A stretch of DNA of 64,000 nt from Bradyrhizobium sp. sBnM-33. Lineage in GTDB: Bacteria; Pseudomonadota; Alphaproteobacteria; Rhizobiales; Xanthobacteraceae. This document shows positions 18,045-27,211 of this stretch, piece after piece. The notes beneath the pieces were generated by a model. The model did not search any database and was not told where the DNA came from. It saw nothing but the letters and a program-made list of their open reading frames with translations. The stretch's first letter is position 1, and each line of letters begins with the position of its first letter. Where the stretch lies: positions 620,001 to 684,000 of the forward strand of contig NZ_CP136624.1 in the NCBI RefSeq assembly GCF_032917945.1. Reading direction: 5' to 3'. A program made the translations under genes and the position numbers.

Positions 18045-19130
18045 TTAATAGCCCGTCATTTCCAGATAGCCCACCCCGGTGCGGCTGCCTGCGAAGCGGA
18101 TCGGGCCTTCCCAATAGGGGAAGATCGTGCCCATCCAGCTTCTCGGATTGAGCGGCGTGCACTCGATCTTGAGTGCCTTGCTTGGAACCTCGATGCGCCA
18201 TGTGGTCGGAATTTTTCGTCTCTCGATCTCGGTGAACGCGAGCGGCGTCATGGCGATATCCGCGGAGGCGAGTTGCTCGGCCGTGCCGTCGGGCGCGATC
18301 CATTTACCCGAGCCATAATGCTGGCCGTCGGTCTGGCGCATCCGGTACAGCATCAATTTGTCGCCGGCGTTGAAATGCAGCGAGAGCCAGTCCCATCCGC
18401 TTTGATCCGCAGCCAGCGGCTGGCTGCTCCACTCGCGATCGAGCCAGGCCATGCCGGTGACGTCGATGGGCCTGTCGTCAATGGTGAGGATGCCCTTCGC
18501 CGCATAGTGCGGCTGGCTGTAGTAATAGGAGGCCTGTTCGCGCAGCGATTTGCGGCTGTAGCCGCCATCGCCCTGCAGCACCAGCGGCCGATCCGCATCC
18601 AGGCGCAGCGTGTAGCTGAAGCCGGCGCCCGATGCTTTCAGTTCCAGCGGTGCGATATTGTCGTCATTCACGGAATCGAGGGCGCGCATCTCCCAGGCAT
18701 CGATCCAGGCGTGAAATGGGCTGGCCTCGACGCCAGCCTGGCCGACACCGCCGCGCGCGAACGTCTGGCTGAAGCGATGGGTATCTTCGCGCGTGATGGC
18801 GGCATGGCCCATCCATATCTGCTGGTTAGCCCAGCCCTCTCGCGGCCCGCCAGGCGCGATCGCCTGGCGAAACAGCGTCCATTGGACGCCGTAGGCCGCT
18901 CCGCTGACATCGGCGAGATTGGCCGTCACATACCACCACTCGATGCGGAATTCCGGGTGCGGTCCGTGATCGGTGGGAAAAGCAAATGTCCTGCTCGGCA
19001 CGACCGGTGCAAATCCTTCCGCGCTTTCGCCAAGCCCGGCAAATCCCTGCGCGAGCGCCCTGCCGCCGAAGCCGGCGAGGAGCGTGCCGCCGATGAAACC
19101 GCGGCGGGTAATGAGGCCGCTACCGTTCAT
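18045..19130 (-). CDS. AttH/CrtC-like lipocalin-type periplasmic protein
   Basis: 361 aa from ATG 19130; a TTG two codons upstream is also in frame. A twin-arginine-like signal (TRRGFIGGTLLAGFGGRALA) precedes two lipocalin-like halves with FPTDHGPHPEFRIEWWYVTA, IWMGHAAITR and AWLDREWSSQPL. These are hallmarks of the AttH/carotenoid 1,2-hydratase-like superfamily. It is the last gene of an AttEFGH-like ABC cluster, and its start overlaps the permease gene by 11 bases. It probably binds or modifies the lipophilic substrate handled by that transporter. A carotenoid hydratase role is unlikely since no crt genes are near. Confidence 0.82.
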   Translation of the reverse strand: MNGSGLITRRGFIGGTLLAGFGGRALAQGFAGLGESAEGFAPVVPSRTFAFPTDHGPHPEFRIEWWYVTANLADVSGAAYGVQWTLFRQAIAPGGPREGWANQQIWMGHAAITREDTHRFSQTFARGGVGQAGVEASPFHAWIDAWEMRALDSVNDDNIAPLELKASGAGFSYTLRLDADRPLVLQGDGGYSRKSLREQASYYYSQPHYAAKGILTIDDRPIDVTGMAWLDREWSSQPLAADQSGWDWLSLHFNAGDKLMLYRMRQTDGQHYGSGKWIAPDGTAEQLASADIAMTPLAFTEIERRKIPTTWRIEVPSKALKIECTPLNPRSWMGTIFPYWEGPIRFAGSRTGVGYLEMTGY

Positions 19131-21582
19131 TGGCAAAGATCCTGATCAGGCTGCTCGGCTGCATGCGCGCCAACCTGATGACCGGGAGCGCGGAAGCCGC
19201 AACCGCCGCGGCCATCGCGACGCCGGTGAGCCAGAGCAATTGCATCGGAAAGACATGAAACGGCAACCGCCAGCCGAACGCCTTGACGTTGACGATCGCG
19301 AGCAGGCACCACGCGACCAGCAAACCCAGCGGAAGCGCAAAGATGGTGGTGATCAGCGCCACCGAGGTCGTCTTCAACAGCTCGATGGCCGCAAGCCGCC
19401 GCCGCGTGACGCCGATCGCCCATAATGGCGCCAGTTGCGGCAGGCGGGAATTGGCGAGCGTCAAGAGGCTCGTCAACAGCGCCACGCCGGCGACGCCGAG
19501 CGTGAAGGCGTTCAGCGCCGCCGTGACCGAGAAAGTGCGGGCGAAGATCCGCCTCGATTCCGCTTTCATCGTCGCCTGGTCGGCGACATTGCGATCGTCG
19601 AGGCCGAACTTTTCCTGCAGGGCCGAGATCAACGCCGGGATCTTCGGCGGAGCGACCCGCAGGCCCATGCGCGTCAGCGGGATTTCCGGAAAGCGCCGCG
19701 TCAGCGCGGCGAAGTTCACCGCGATCTGGCCCTTGGGATTGCCGTAATCGGCGTAGATGCCGACCACGTTGAGCGTCCAGTTCCCGCCTGACGCGGGCAC
19801 TTCGATGCGGTCGCCGAGGGAGAGGTGCAGCCGCCGTGCCAGTTGTTCGCTGACGAGCGCCGCATCGCCGGGGCGAAGCTTGACCCAGGCATCCGCAGTC
19901 GATTGCAATAACGGCCAGTTGTCGCGATAGGTGGCGTGATCGGTCAGGCCCAGCACCTCGAGCGGCGCGCCCGCCAACTGCGTATCGGCGCGGCCGCCGG
20001 GCAGGATTGCCTCGACCTCAGGGCGTTCGCGCAGCCACGCCTTGATCTCGTGCGCCTGCGCGTCGTTGGCGGCGTTGACATAAATTTCTGCCGCCAGCCG
20101 CCCGTCCAGCCAGACCAGAAACGTGCGGGAAAAACTCTCGACCATGGTGGAGACGCCGACATTCACCGCCAATGCGAGCAATAGCGCCATCAGGGCGAGC
20201 GACAACCCCGACAACTGCTGGCGGCTGTCGGCCCAGAACCAGATTCCGAGCGGGGCTCGTGCATAGCGCTGGCCAAGCGACAGCACGATTTCCAGAAACA
20301 TCGGCAGGATCAGCGCTGCGCCGAGCATCAACGCGGCGAGCACGGCAAAGCCCGAAATCAGGGAATCGCCAAACCACAAAAAGCCGCCAGCCGCTGCAAA
20401 CGCCACGAGTGCCAGCGCGCTCTGGTAAGCCAGCCAGCGCCGCTGCGCCTGTTGCCAGGCAAAGGGCTGGGCGGTGGCGAGCAGCGGCAGCCGCAGCGCC
20501 TTGGTCAGGCTGGCGGCGGCCGCTGCGAGCGCGCCCAAAATGCTGATGGCGATGCCCGCGATCCACCATTGCGGCTTGAGTGTGAGATGTCCCGGAATCT
20601 GCGCGCCATAGAGCCCGCGCAGCGATGCGGCGACGTCAGGCAGCAGCGCACCGGCGATGAAGTAACCGCACACGAGTCCGATCAGCCCCGCAGCCAGCGC
20701 CAGCGATACCAGCTCAAGCACCAGAACGGCGTTCAGCATTCGCGCCGAGACACCGCAGGCACGCAAGGTGCGCAAGGTCGGCAAGCGTTGTTCAAAGGCC
20801 AGCCCGATCGCCGAATTGACGATGAACAGGCCGACAAAGAACGACAGCAAGCCGAACGCGGTCAGATTCAGGTGAAAACTGTCGGTGAGGCGTTCGAGGT
20901 CGGTCTCCGCATCGGCTTCGACCAGCCGAAGCTTGTCGCCGGCAACGCTTTCGAGCGGCGCGTGCCTGCCTGTCGCTTTGCCGATCAGGAGGCGCGAGAT
21001 CTGGTCCGGCATTTTCAGGAGGTTCTGCGCAACGCCGATGTCGACGACCAGCACGCCGGGCACCAGGTTCGGCTCCACGCGAAGCGGTGGCAGCGGTGCG
21101 CCGCCATCGCCTGGGGGGCGCGCGCCCTCGGCGAGCTTGAGATCGGAAAGCGTTTCCGGCGCCACCAGCATCTCGCCCGGCGGCGTCATGAAGGATTGCA
21201 GGCTGGCCTTGCCGATCGTCGGCGCGTTGCCGACTTCGGCGGGCAACGTGACCGGTTCGATGCCGAGCAGCCGGAACGACCGTCCCTCGATCTGGATGCG
21301 GCCTTCCACCACCGGCGAGACCGGCCAGCCGGCGCGGCGCAACTCAACAAAAAGCTTTTGCGGGAAGCTTACGCCGTTGCGGGCGACCAGCATGGCGGTG
21401 CGCGTGCCGCCAAACGTAGCGGCAGCGCGATCGTAGGCCGTGCGCGCCTGCTGATTGAGCGCCTGCACGCCGCTCCACAGCGCGGTCGCCGAGATCAACC
21501 CGATCAGCAGGGTCGCCAATTGCATCGGGTGACGCCGCCAATGACTCAGCAGCACGGCCAGTGTCCACAGTGCGCGTTTCAC
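19120..21582 (-). CDS. ABC transporter permease, fused FtsX-type (AttFG-like)
   Basis: 820 aa with two FtsX/MacB-like permease units. An N-terminal helix (residues ~15-35) leads to a periplasmic domain, then three to four helices near residues 260-440. A second periplasmic domain follows, then three C-terminal helices in the last 140 residues. This is the layout of LolC/LolE-type exporters that extract or move lipophilic molecules. It overlaps its ATPase gene by four bases upstream and the AttH-like gene by 11 downstream. Two permease genes that are separate in some clusters appear to be one chain here. Confidence 0.85.
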   Translation of the reverse strand: MKRALWTLAVLLSHWRRHPMQLATLLIGLISATALWSGVQALNQQARTAYDRAAATFGGTRTAMLVARNGVSFPQKLFVELRRAGWPVSPVVEGRIQIEGRSFRLLGIEPVTLPAEVGNAPTIGKASLQSFMTPPGEMLVAPETLSDLKLAEGARPPGDGGAPLPPLRVEPNLVPGVLVVDIGVAQNLLKMPDQISRLLIGKATGRHAPLESVAGDKLRLVEADAETDLERLTDSFHLNLTAFGLLSFFVGLFIVNSAIGLAFEQRLPTLRTLRACGVSARMLNAVLVLELVSLALAAGLIGLVCGYFIAGALLPDVAASLRGLYGAQIPGHLTLKPQWWIAGIAISILGALAAAAASLTKALRLPLLATAQPFAWQQAQRRWLAYQSALALVAFAAAGGFLWFGDSLISGFAVLAALMLGAALILPMFLEIVLSLGQRYARAPLGIWFWADSRQQLSGLSLALMALLLALAVNVGVSTMVESFSRTFLVWLDGRLAAEIYVNAANDAQAHEIKAWLRERPEVEAILPGGRADTQLAGAPLEVLGLTDHATYRDNWPLLQSTADAWVKLRPGDAALVSEQLARRLHLSLGDRIEVPASGGNWTLNVVGIYADYGNPKGQIAVNFAALTRRFPEIPLTRMGLRVAPPKIPALISALQEKFGLDDRNVADQATMKAESRRIFARTFSVTAALNAFTLGVAGVALLTSLLTLANSRLPQLAPLWAIGVTRRRLAAIELLKTTSVALITTIFALPLGLLVAWCLLAIVNVKAFGWRLPFHVFPMQLLWLTGVAMAAAVAASALPVIRLARMQPSSLIRIFANER

Positions 21583-22265
21583 GCGATCACCCCGGCATGG
21601 AGGTTGACTTGGCGGTCGAGCGTTGCGGCGAGCCGCGCGCTGTGCGTCACCATCAGAAAGCCGCAGCCGCTCCGTGTTACCAGGTCGCGCGCCAGCGCCA
21701 GCACTTCGTCCGCCGTGTCCTCGTCGAGATTGCCGGTCGGCTCGTCTGCGAGCAGCAATAGCGGCCTGACCGCCAATGCCCGGCCGATGGCGACGCGTTG
21801 TTGCTGACCGCCGGACAATTGCTCGGGATAGCGTTTCAGGAAACGGCCGAGCCCGAGCCGCTCCACCAATTCGTGGTGCCAGGCCGCATCGTGACGGCCG
21901 GCGATGCGAGACTGGAAGACCAGATTGTCTTCCACGGTGAGGCTCGGGACCAGGTTGAATTGCTGAAACACCAGGCCAAGTCGGTCGCGTCGCATTTCCG
22001 CCCGGTCGGCATCACTGAGTTCGGTGACTGAGGCATCCGCCAACCTGATCTCGCCGCCGTCGACCGCATCGAGCCCGGCGATCAGGTGCAAGAGCGTGCT
22101 CTTGCCGCTGCCGGATTCGCCGGTGAGTGCGACCCTCTCGCCGGCAGCGACCGTCAGGTTCACGCCGCGCAGCACCGCGACCTGTTCGCCGGCGGTGCGG
22201 TAGCTCTTGGTCAGGCCGGCCACGTGCAGCACGGGGCCGGTCGCACTGGGAATGCCTTTGGTCAT
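21579..22265 (-). CDS. ABC transporter ATP-binding protein (AttE/LolD-like)
   Basis: 228 aa from ATG 22265; the longer frame to 22508 lacks coding character. Walker A is GESGSGKST, the signature is LSGGQQQRVAIGRAL, and Walker B is LLLADEPTGNLD. The TGNLD ending is typical of the MacB/LolD exporter class. It heads a three-gene operon with the fused permease and lipocalin-like protein, together an export or envelope lipid-handling system. Confidence 0.9.
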   Translation of the reverse strand: MTKGIPSATGPVLHVAGLTKSYRTAGEQVAVLRGVNLTVAAGERVALTGESGSGKSTLLHLIAGLDAVDGGEIRLADASVTELSDADRAEMRRDRLGLVFQQFNLVPSLTVEDNLVFQSRIAGRHDAAWHHELVERLGLGRFLKRYPEQLSGGQQQRVAIGRALAVRPLLLLADEPTGNLDEDTADEVLALARDLVTRSGCGFLMVTHSARLAATLDRQVNLHAGVIA

Positions 22266-22510
22266 GCGCGATGATCGACCGATCTGACCATGAAAATCCC
22301 CCGACGTGATGGCATGCAACATATCAGGGCACGCGTCCCCGATCACGGCCTCAATCGCGCCGCGACGCGATCGTGATCCGGTTGTGGAGTGCGCCTGTCG
22401 CACCAGCCGGGCAGTTGCGAAAATCGCGGTTGCCTTGCCCGCAAGGCGCCTTGTAGCATTGTAACCGGCCGATCCTACAGAGCCAGCAAAGATAAACGGG
22501 GAAAGCATCC

Positions 22511-23797
22511 ATGACCGCGCAACCGACGCCCAAGGAAACGCCGAAGGGCGCCTGGACGATCACCTTCCTGCTGTTTCTGTTCATGCTGGTGAACTTTGCC
22601 GATAAGATCGTGGTCGGCCTCGCCGGCGCCCCGATCATGGATGAGTTGAAGCTCTCGCCGGAACAGTTCGGCCTGCTCGGCTCTTCGTTCTTTCTCTTGT
22701 TTTCGATCTCGGCCATCGTCGTCGGCTTCATCGTCAACAGTGTTGCTACCCGCTGGGTGCTGCTCGCGATGGCGGTGATCTGGTCGGTGGCGCAGTTTCC
22801 GATGGTTGGCACCGTCAGTTTCACGACGCTGCTGATCTGCCGCATCATTCTCGGCGCAGGCGAGGGGCCGGCATTTGCGGTGGCGGCGCACGCGCTTTAC
22901 AAGTGGTTTCCCGACGAGAAGCGCACCCTGCCGACCGCCATCCTCTCGCAGGGCTCGGCCTTCGGTGTGATCCTCGCAGTGCCCGCACTGAACTGGATCA
23001 TCGTCAATCATAGCTGGCACTACGCCTTCGGCGCGCTCGGCGTGGTCGGTCTGATGTGGGTTGTAGCGTGGCTGGCCATGGGCAAGGAGGGACCGCTGGT
23101 TCAGACCGTTACAACGGCTGCAACCGATCCGCGCGTTCCCTATCTCCAGCTTCTGACGTCGCGCACATTCATCGGCTGCGTCGCCGCCACCTTCGGCGCC
23201 TACTGGGCACTGTCGCTCGGATTGACTTGGTTCACGCCATTCATCGTCAAGGGGCTGGGCTTCTCGCAGACGGATGCGGGCTGGATCTCGGTGCTGCCCT
23301 GGGTGTTCGGCGCGACGATCGTGCTGCTGACGGGCTGGATTTCGCAGGTGATGCTGGCGCGCGGCTTCACGACGCGCGCCTCGCGCGGCGTGCTCGGCTC
23401 GGTGCCGCTGATCGTCGGCGGGTTGATCCTGGCCGTGCTGCCCTATGTCAACGGCGCTGGATGGCAGATCGCGTTCCTCGTGGTCGGCTCCGGGCTGTGC
23501 GGCTCGATCTACGTGGTATGCCCGCCGATGCTCGGCGAATTCACGCCGGTGCAGCAGCGCGGTGCCGTGCTCGCGATCTATGGTGCGATCTACACGCTGG
23601 CAGGAATGATCGCTCCGTTCGTGATGGGCGCGGTGATCCAGAATGCGGCGGTGCCGCTCGACGGCTACATGACCGGCTTCACCATCAACGCCGTGATCAT
23701 GGCGGCGTCGGGTCTGCTTGGGCTGTTGCTGCTGTGGCCGAACACGGAACGCAAGAAGTTGATGGCCCAGGCAGCGGTGCAGCCGAAATTCGCGTGA
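22511..23797 (+). CDS. Major facilitator superfamily transporter
   Basis: 428 aa, about 12 membrane helices. The first reads ITFLLFLFMLVNFADKIVVG. The loop between helices 2 and 3 is NSVATRWVLLAMAVIW, and RIILGAGEGPAFAVAAHALYKWFPDEKR follows at helices 4-5. These features suit the anion:cation symporter group, which carries organic acids. GGGGAAAG lies about seven bases before the ATG. It is transcribed alone, convergent with the amidohydrolase gene. Substrate unknown. Confidence 0.88.
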   Translation: MTAQPTPKETPKGAWTITFLLFLFMLVNFADKIVVGLAGAPIMDELKLSPEQFGLLGSSFFLLFSISAIVVGFIVNSVATRWVLLAMAVIWSVAQFPMVGTVSFTTLLICRIILGAGEGPAFAVAAHALYKWFPDEKRTLPTAILSQGSAFGVILAVPALNWIIVNHSWHYAFGALGVVGLMWVVAWLAMGKEGPLVQTVTTAATDPRVPYLQLLTSRTFIGCVAATFGAYWALSLGLTWFTPFIVKGLGFSQTDAGWISVLPWVFGATIVLLTGWISQVMLARGFTTRASRGVLGSVPLIVGGLILAVLPYVNGAGWQIAFLVVGSGLCGSIYVVCPPMLGEFTPVQQRGAVLAIYGAIYTLAGMIAPFVMGAVIQNAAVPLDGYMTGFTINAVIMAASGLLGLLLLWPNTERKKLMAQAAVQPKFA

Positions 23798-23817
23798 GGG
23801 GTGGAACAACAACTCTC

Positions 23818-23952
23818 TCGTCGTCCCTGCGCACGCATTGCGAAAGCAGGGACCCATAGCCACCGATGCTGATTGTTAAGCAAGGCGTCTGCACATCGCC
23901 ATGATCGATGCGCCGCGGCGTATGGGTCCCTGCGTGCGCAGGGACGACATTG
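23818..23952. repeat. Large extragenic palindrome 'tcgtccctgcgcac'
   Basis: Left arm CGTCGTCCCTGCGCACGC and AGCAGGGACCCATA; right arm TATGGGTCCCTGCG and TGCGCAGGGACGAC. Long near-perfect inverted arms flank about 60 bases of unrelated sequence. It occupies the gap between convergent MFS and amidohydrolase genes, a likely transcription barrier. Confidence 0.8.
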
Positions 23953-23974
23953 TGCGTGTTGAACCAGTGATGCC

Positions 23975-25717
23975 CTAACTCGCCGCCGCGTCGAACTGCG
24001 GCTTGCTCCCCTGCGTGCCACGCACCAGTTTGCCCGGGCGGGCGCCGGTCGCCTTGCCGCCGCGCTGCGTCACCACGCCGGAGACGATGGTGGCATCGTA
24101 GCCGTCGACCTGCTGCATCAGGCGGCGGCCGCCGACCGGCAGGTCGTAATGCACTTTTGGCGGATGCAGATGCAGGCGGTCGTAGTCGATCACATTGACG
24201 TCGGCCTTGAAGCCGGGCGCGATCACGCCGCGGTCGTAGAGGCCAACCGAGATCGCGGTTTTGCGCGACTGCGCGGCGACCACGAACGGGATCGACAGTT
24301 TTTCGCCCCGGCTGCGGTCGCGTGTCCAGTGCGTCAGGAGATAGGTCGGGAAGCTGGCATCGCAGATGATGCCGCAATGCGCGCCGCCGTCTGATAGCCC
24401 CGGCACCGCATTGGGATCACGCAGCATCTCTCTGGTAGCATCGAGATTGCCGTCGGCGTAATTGAGGAACGGCACGTAGAGCATGCCGCGGCCGTCATCC
24501 GTCAGCATAGCGTCATAGGCGAGTTCTTCCGGCTGTTTGCCCAGGCGACGGGCCTGTGCGCCCAAGGTATTTTCCGGCGGCTGTTCGTAATCCGGCGGGT
24601 TTCCAAGCAGGTACATCTTGTCGTAGTCCGGCCGGAAGAACAGCGGATCGTCGGTCGCGGTGGCGTGCTCGCTCAGGATCGCCTTGCGCACTTCGGGCTG
24701 GCGCAGGCGGGCGAGCCGCTCTGCGAGCGGCAAGTGCGCGATAGCCTCGTAGCTCGGATGAGTCTGGAACGGATTGCGCGACAACTCCAGCCCAAGCATC
24801 AGTCCGACCGGGCGCGCAGCGATCTGCGCGGTGATCGAGAGGCCGCGCGCGGAAGCCTCTCTGATGGTGTCGAGCGTCTGCCGCCAGCGCTGCGGCGCCT
24901 TATCATTCTGCGTGATCGAGAACGACACCGGGATTTTGGTGTTCTCGGCGACCCGCAGCATCATCGGCAGGTCTTCGTCGATGGTGGAGAGATCGAGCAC
25001 GAACTGCAATACGCTGCGGCCCTGCGCATGCATCGCCGCCGCGATCGCGGTCAGTTCGTCCTCGCCGGCCTTCAGCGTCGGCGTAAAATCGCCGGTCGAG
25101 GTGCGGTGGTTGAGCGTGCGCGAGGTCGAGAAGCCGAGCGCGCCGGCGCGCACGGCATCAGCAGCCAAGGCTGCCATTGCCTTGTTGTCCTCTGAGGTCG
25201 AGGGATCGCGGCGCGCGCCGCGCTCGCCCATCACATAGACGCGCAAACCCGCGTGCGGCAATTGCGCGCCGATGTCCATGTCGAAGCTTCTTTTCGACAG
25301 CCACTCCATGTAATCCGGAAAGCTCTCCCACGCCCAGGGAATGCCGGCGCTCAGCACCGGCTCGGGGATATCCTCGACGCCTTCCATCAATTGAATTAGC
25401 CGGACATGGTCGGCCGGCCGGCACGGCGCAAAGCCGACGCCGCAATTGCCCATGATCGCTGTCGTGACGCCGTTCTGCGAGGAGGGCGTGATGTCCTGGC
25501 TCCAGGTGACCTGGCCGTCATAATGGGTGTGGACGTCGACAAAGCCGGGCGTGACCAACTTGCCGCGGGCGTCGATTTCTTCCTTGCCCTTCGCGGCAAC
25601 CTTGCCGACTTCGGTGATGCGGCCGTCAGCAATCGCCACGTCGGCTTCGAACAAGTCGCCACCCTTGCCATCGGCAACGGTGCCGCCGCGGATCACGAGG
25701 TCGGGGGTCGAGGTCAT
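23975..25717 (-). CDS. N-acyl-D-amino-acid deacylase family amidohydrolase
   Basis: 580 aa from ATG 25717, behind GGATGGAAG; ATG 25726 is an alternative. The beta-sandwich start is PDLVIRGGTVADGKGGDLFE. The metal site motif is VDVHTHYDGQVTW. D-aminoacylase family marks are GNCGVGFAPCRP and LSDGGAHCGIICDASF. It would hydrolyse an acylated D-amino acid or a related cyclic/linear amide in the cytoplasm. No amino-acid genes flank it, so the substrate is open. Confidence 0.87.
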   Translation of the reverse strand: MTSTPDLVIRGGTVADGKGGDLFEADVAIADGRITEVGKVAAKGKEEIDARGKLVTPGFVDVHTHYDGQVTWSQDITPSSQNGVTTAIMGNCGVGFAPCRPADHVRLIQLMEGVEDIPEPVLSAGIPWAWESFPDYMEWLSKRSFDMDIGAQLPHAGLRVYVMGERGARRDPSTSEDNKAMAALAADAVRAGALGFSTSRTLNHRTSTGDFTPTLKAGEDELTAIAAAMHAQGRSVLQFVLDLSTIDEDLPMMLRVAENTKIPVSFSITQNDKAPQRWRQTLDTIREASARGLSITAQIAARPVGLMLGLELSRNPFQTHPSYEAIAHLPLAERLARLRQPEVRKAILSEHATATDDPLFFRPDYDKMYLLGNPPDYEQPPENTLGAQARRLGKQPEELAYDAMLTDDGRGMLYVPFLNYADGNLDATREMLRDPNAVPGLSDGGAHCGIICDASFPTYLLTHWTRDRSRGEKLSIPFVVAAQSRKTAISVGLYDRGVIAPGFKADVNVIDYDRLHLHPPKVHYDLPVGGRRLMQQVDGYDATIVSGVVTQRGGKATGARPGKLVRGTQGSKPQFDAAAS

Positions 25718-25817
25718 GGCTTCCATCCCGCATCTGTTTTTATTGAGGGCATCATCCGACGTCATCAGACGCTGTCAACCGCCTAGGATGACGCTCAGGA
25801 ATGCATCGCCGATGCAG

Positions 25818-27029
25818 TTATGTCCGGGCGGGTTCCGGCTTGCGGTCGGTGACCAGCGCCAGCAGGACCGTCAGCACCATGAAGGCGACGGAGGCGCCGA
25901 ACACCCAATGCGGCAGGCTCTGGTCCATGATCCAGCCGAACAACAGCGGGCTCAGGATGCCGCTGAAATTAAAGCCGGTGGAGACGATGCCGAAGGCGCG
26001 GCCCCCGGCGCCCGCCGGGGCTGCGTTGCGAACCAGCATGTCGCGCGAGGGCGCGATGACGCCGCCTAGGAATCCAGCCAGCCCCATCGCGACGATCAGC
26101 ACTACCGACGGCAAATTGATCGTCGCAATGATCGTTATGATGACGGCGTTGACGGCAAAGCAGGCGGCGGCGACATTGCCGTGGCGCTTGATGCGGTCGG
26201 CGAGATAGCCGCCGGCCAGCACGCCGGCCGCGCTGGCGCCGAGATAGGCGGTCAGCGCGACGTTGGCCGTCGAGAACGTCACGCCATAGCCACTCATCAG
26301 CGCAACCACGCCGAAATTGCTGATGCCGGCACTGGACAGGCCGAGCAACATGAAGAAGACCGTCAGCACGATGATCGCAGGCGTGACGATGCTCTGCTGC
26401 GGCCCCGCAGAGTCATCTGTCTTGCGATCGGCCGAACTGGCATCGGGAATTCTGACCGCGATCAATAGCAGCGCCGCCGCAGGGCCGACCGCGCCGGCCA
26501 CGATCAGCGCGCCGAGCCCGCCGACGCTTGCCACCAGTGCCGCCATGATCGCGGGCGCCACCGCGCCGCCAAGGAAACCCGCAAAGGTATGGACCGAAAA
26601 CGCCCGGCCCATCCGCGCTTCATCCATATGCGTCGACAGGATCGCATAGTCGCAGGGGTGATATACGCTGTTGGCAAGGCCGAGCAGCGCGGCCGAGATG
26701 ATCAGCGAGACGTAGCTCAGGTGCAGGCCGAGCATGATCAGCGCGAGGCCGCCGACGGTGAGGCCGATAAGCAGCACTTTTCGCGCGCCAATGTGGTCGG
26801 CGAGATAGCCGATCGGGGCCTGCGTCAGGCCAGAGACGACACCGAACACGGTGAGCGCGAAGCCGAGTTCGATGTAGCCGACGCCCAACTGCTCCTTCAG
26901 GAACGGAAACAGCATCGGCAGCACGAAGAGATGGAAATGGCTAACCCAATGGGCGACCGAAATCGCCGCGAGCGTGCGCAGCGAAGTGTCCGCTTTGGCT
27001 TGTTGCGGTGCGGCCAGAATGTCGACCAT
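25818..27029 (-). CDS. Major facilitator superfamily transporter
   Basis: 403 aa, about 12 helices. The N-terminus ends in AISVAHWVSHFHLFVLPMLF, and the MFS loop motif appears as GYLADHIGARKVLLIG between helices 2 and 3. Members with this N-terminal histidine-containing helix resemble the fosmidomycin-resistance and drug-efflux branches, but the match is loose. The gene is divergent from the ATP-grasp gene and about 100 bases downstream of the amidohydrolase start, possibly a separate transcript. Substrate unknown. Confidence 0.85.
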   Translation of the reverse strand: MVDILAAPQQAKADTSLRTLAAISVAHWVSHFHLFVLPMLFPFLKEQLGVGYIELGFALTVFGVVSGLTQAPIGYLADHIGARKVLLIGLTVGGLALIMLGLHLSYVSLIISAALLGLANSVYHPCDYAILSTHMDEARMGRAFSVHTFAGFLGGAVAPAIMAALVASVGGLGALIVAGAVGPAAALLLIAVRIPDASSADRKTDDSAGPQQSIVTPAIIVLTVFFMLLGLSSAGISNFGVVALMSGYGVTFSTANVALTAYLGASAAGVLAGGYLADRIKRHGNVAAACFAVNAVIITIIATINLPSVVLIVAMGLAGFLGGVIAPSRDMLVRNAAPAGAGGRAFGIVSTGFNFSGILSPLLFGWIMDQSLPHWVFGASVAFMVLTVLLALVTDRKPEPART

Positions 27030-27211
27030 GTCAGCTCAAAAATCCTGGATAGCTTACGGCCCGGCTGGGCGGGCTGAAAATATAGGCAGGCCGTTATTTG
27101 TCCATGAATGCCGCTGCATGGCTGCCCCGGCGCAGGGCAGGGCAGGGCGGGCGCACGAATGCCGCCATTAAATCGGGAGACAAAGGCGCCTCCACGCGGC
27201 AATGATCCGGC

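Noticed and set aside
18045..19130. CrtC-like protein as a carotenoid hydratase
   Set aside because: No carotenoid genes adjacent; its neighbours are an ABC exporter, matching AttH instead.
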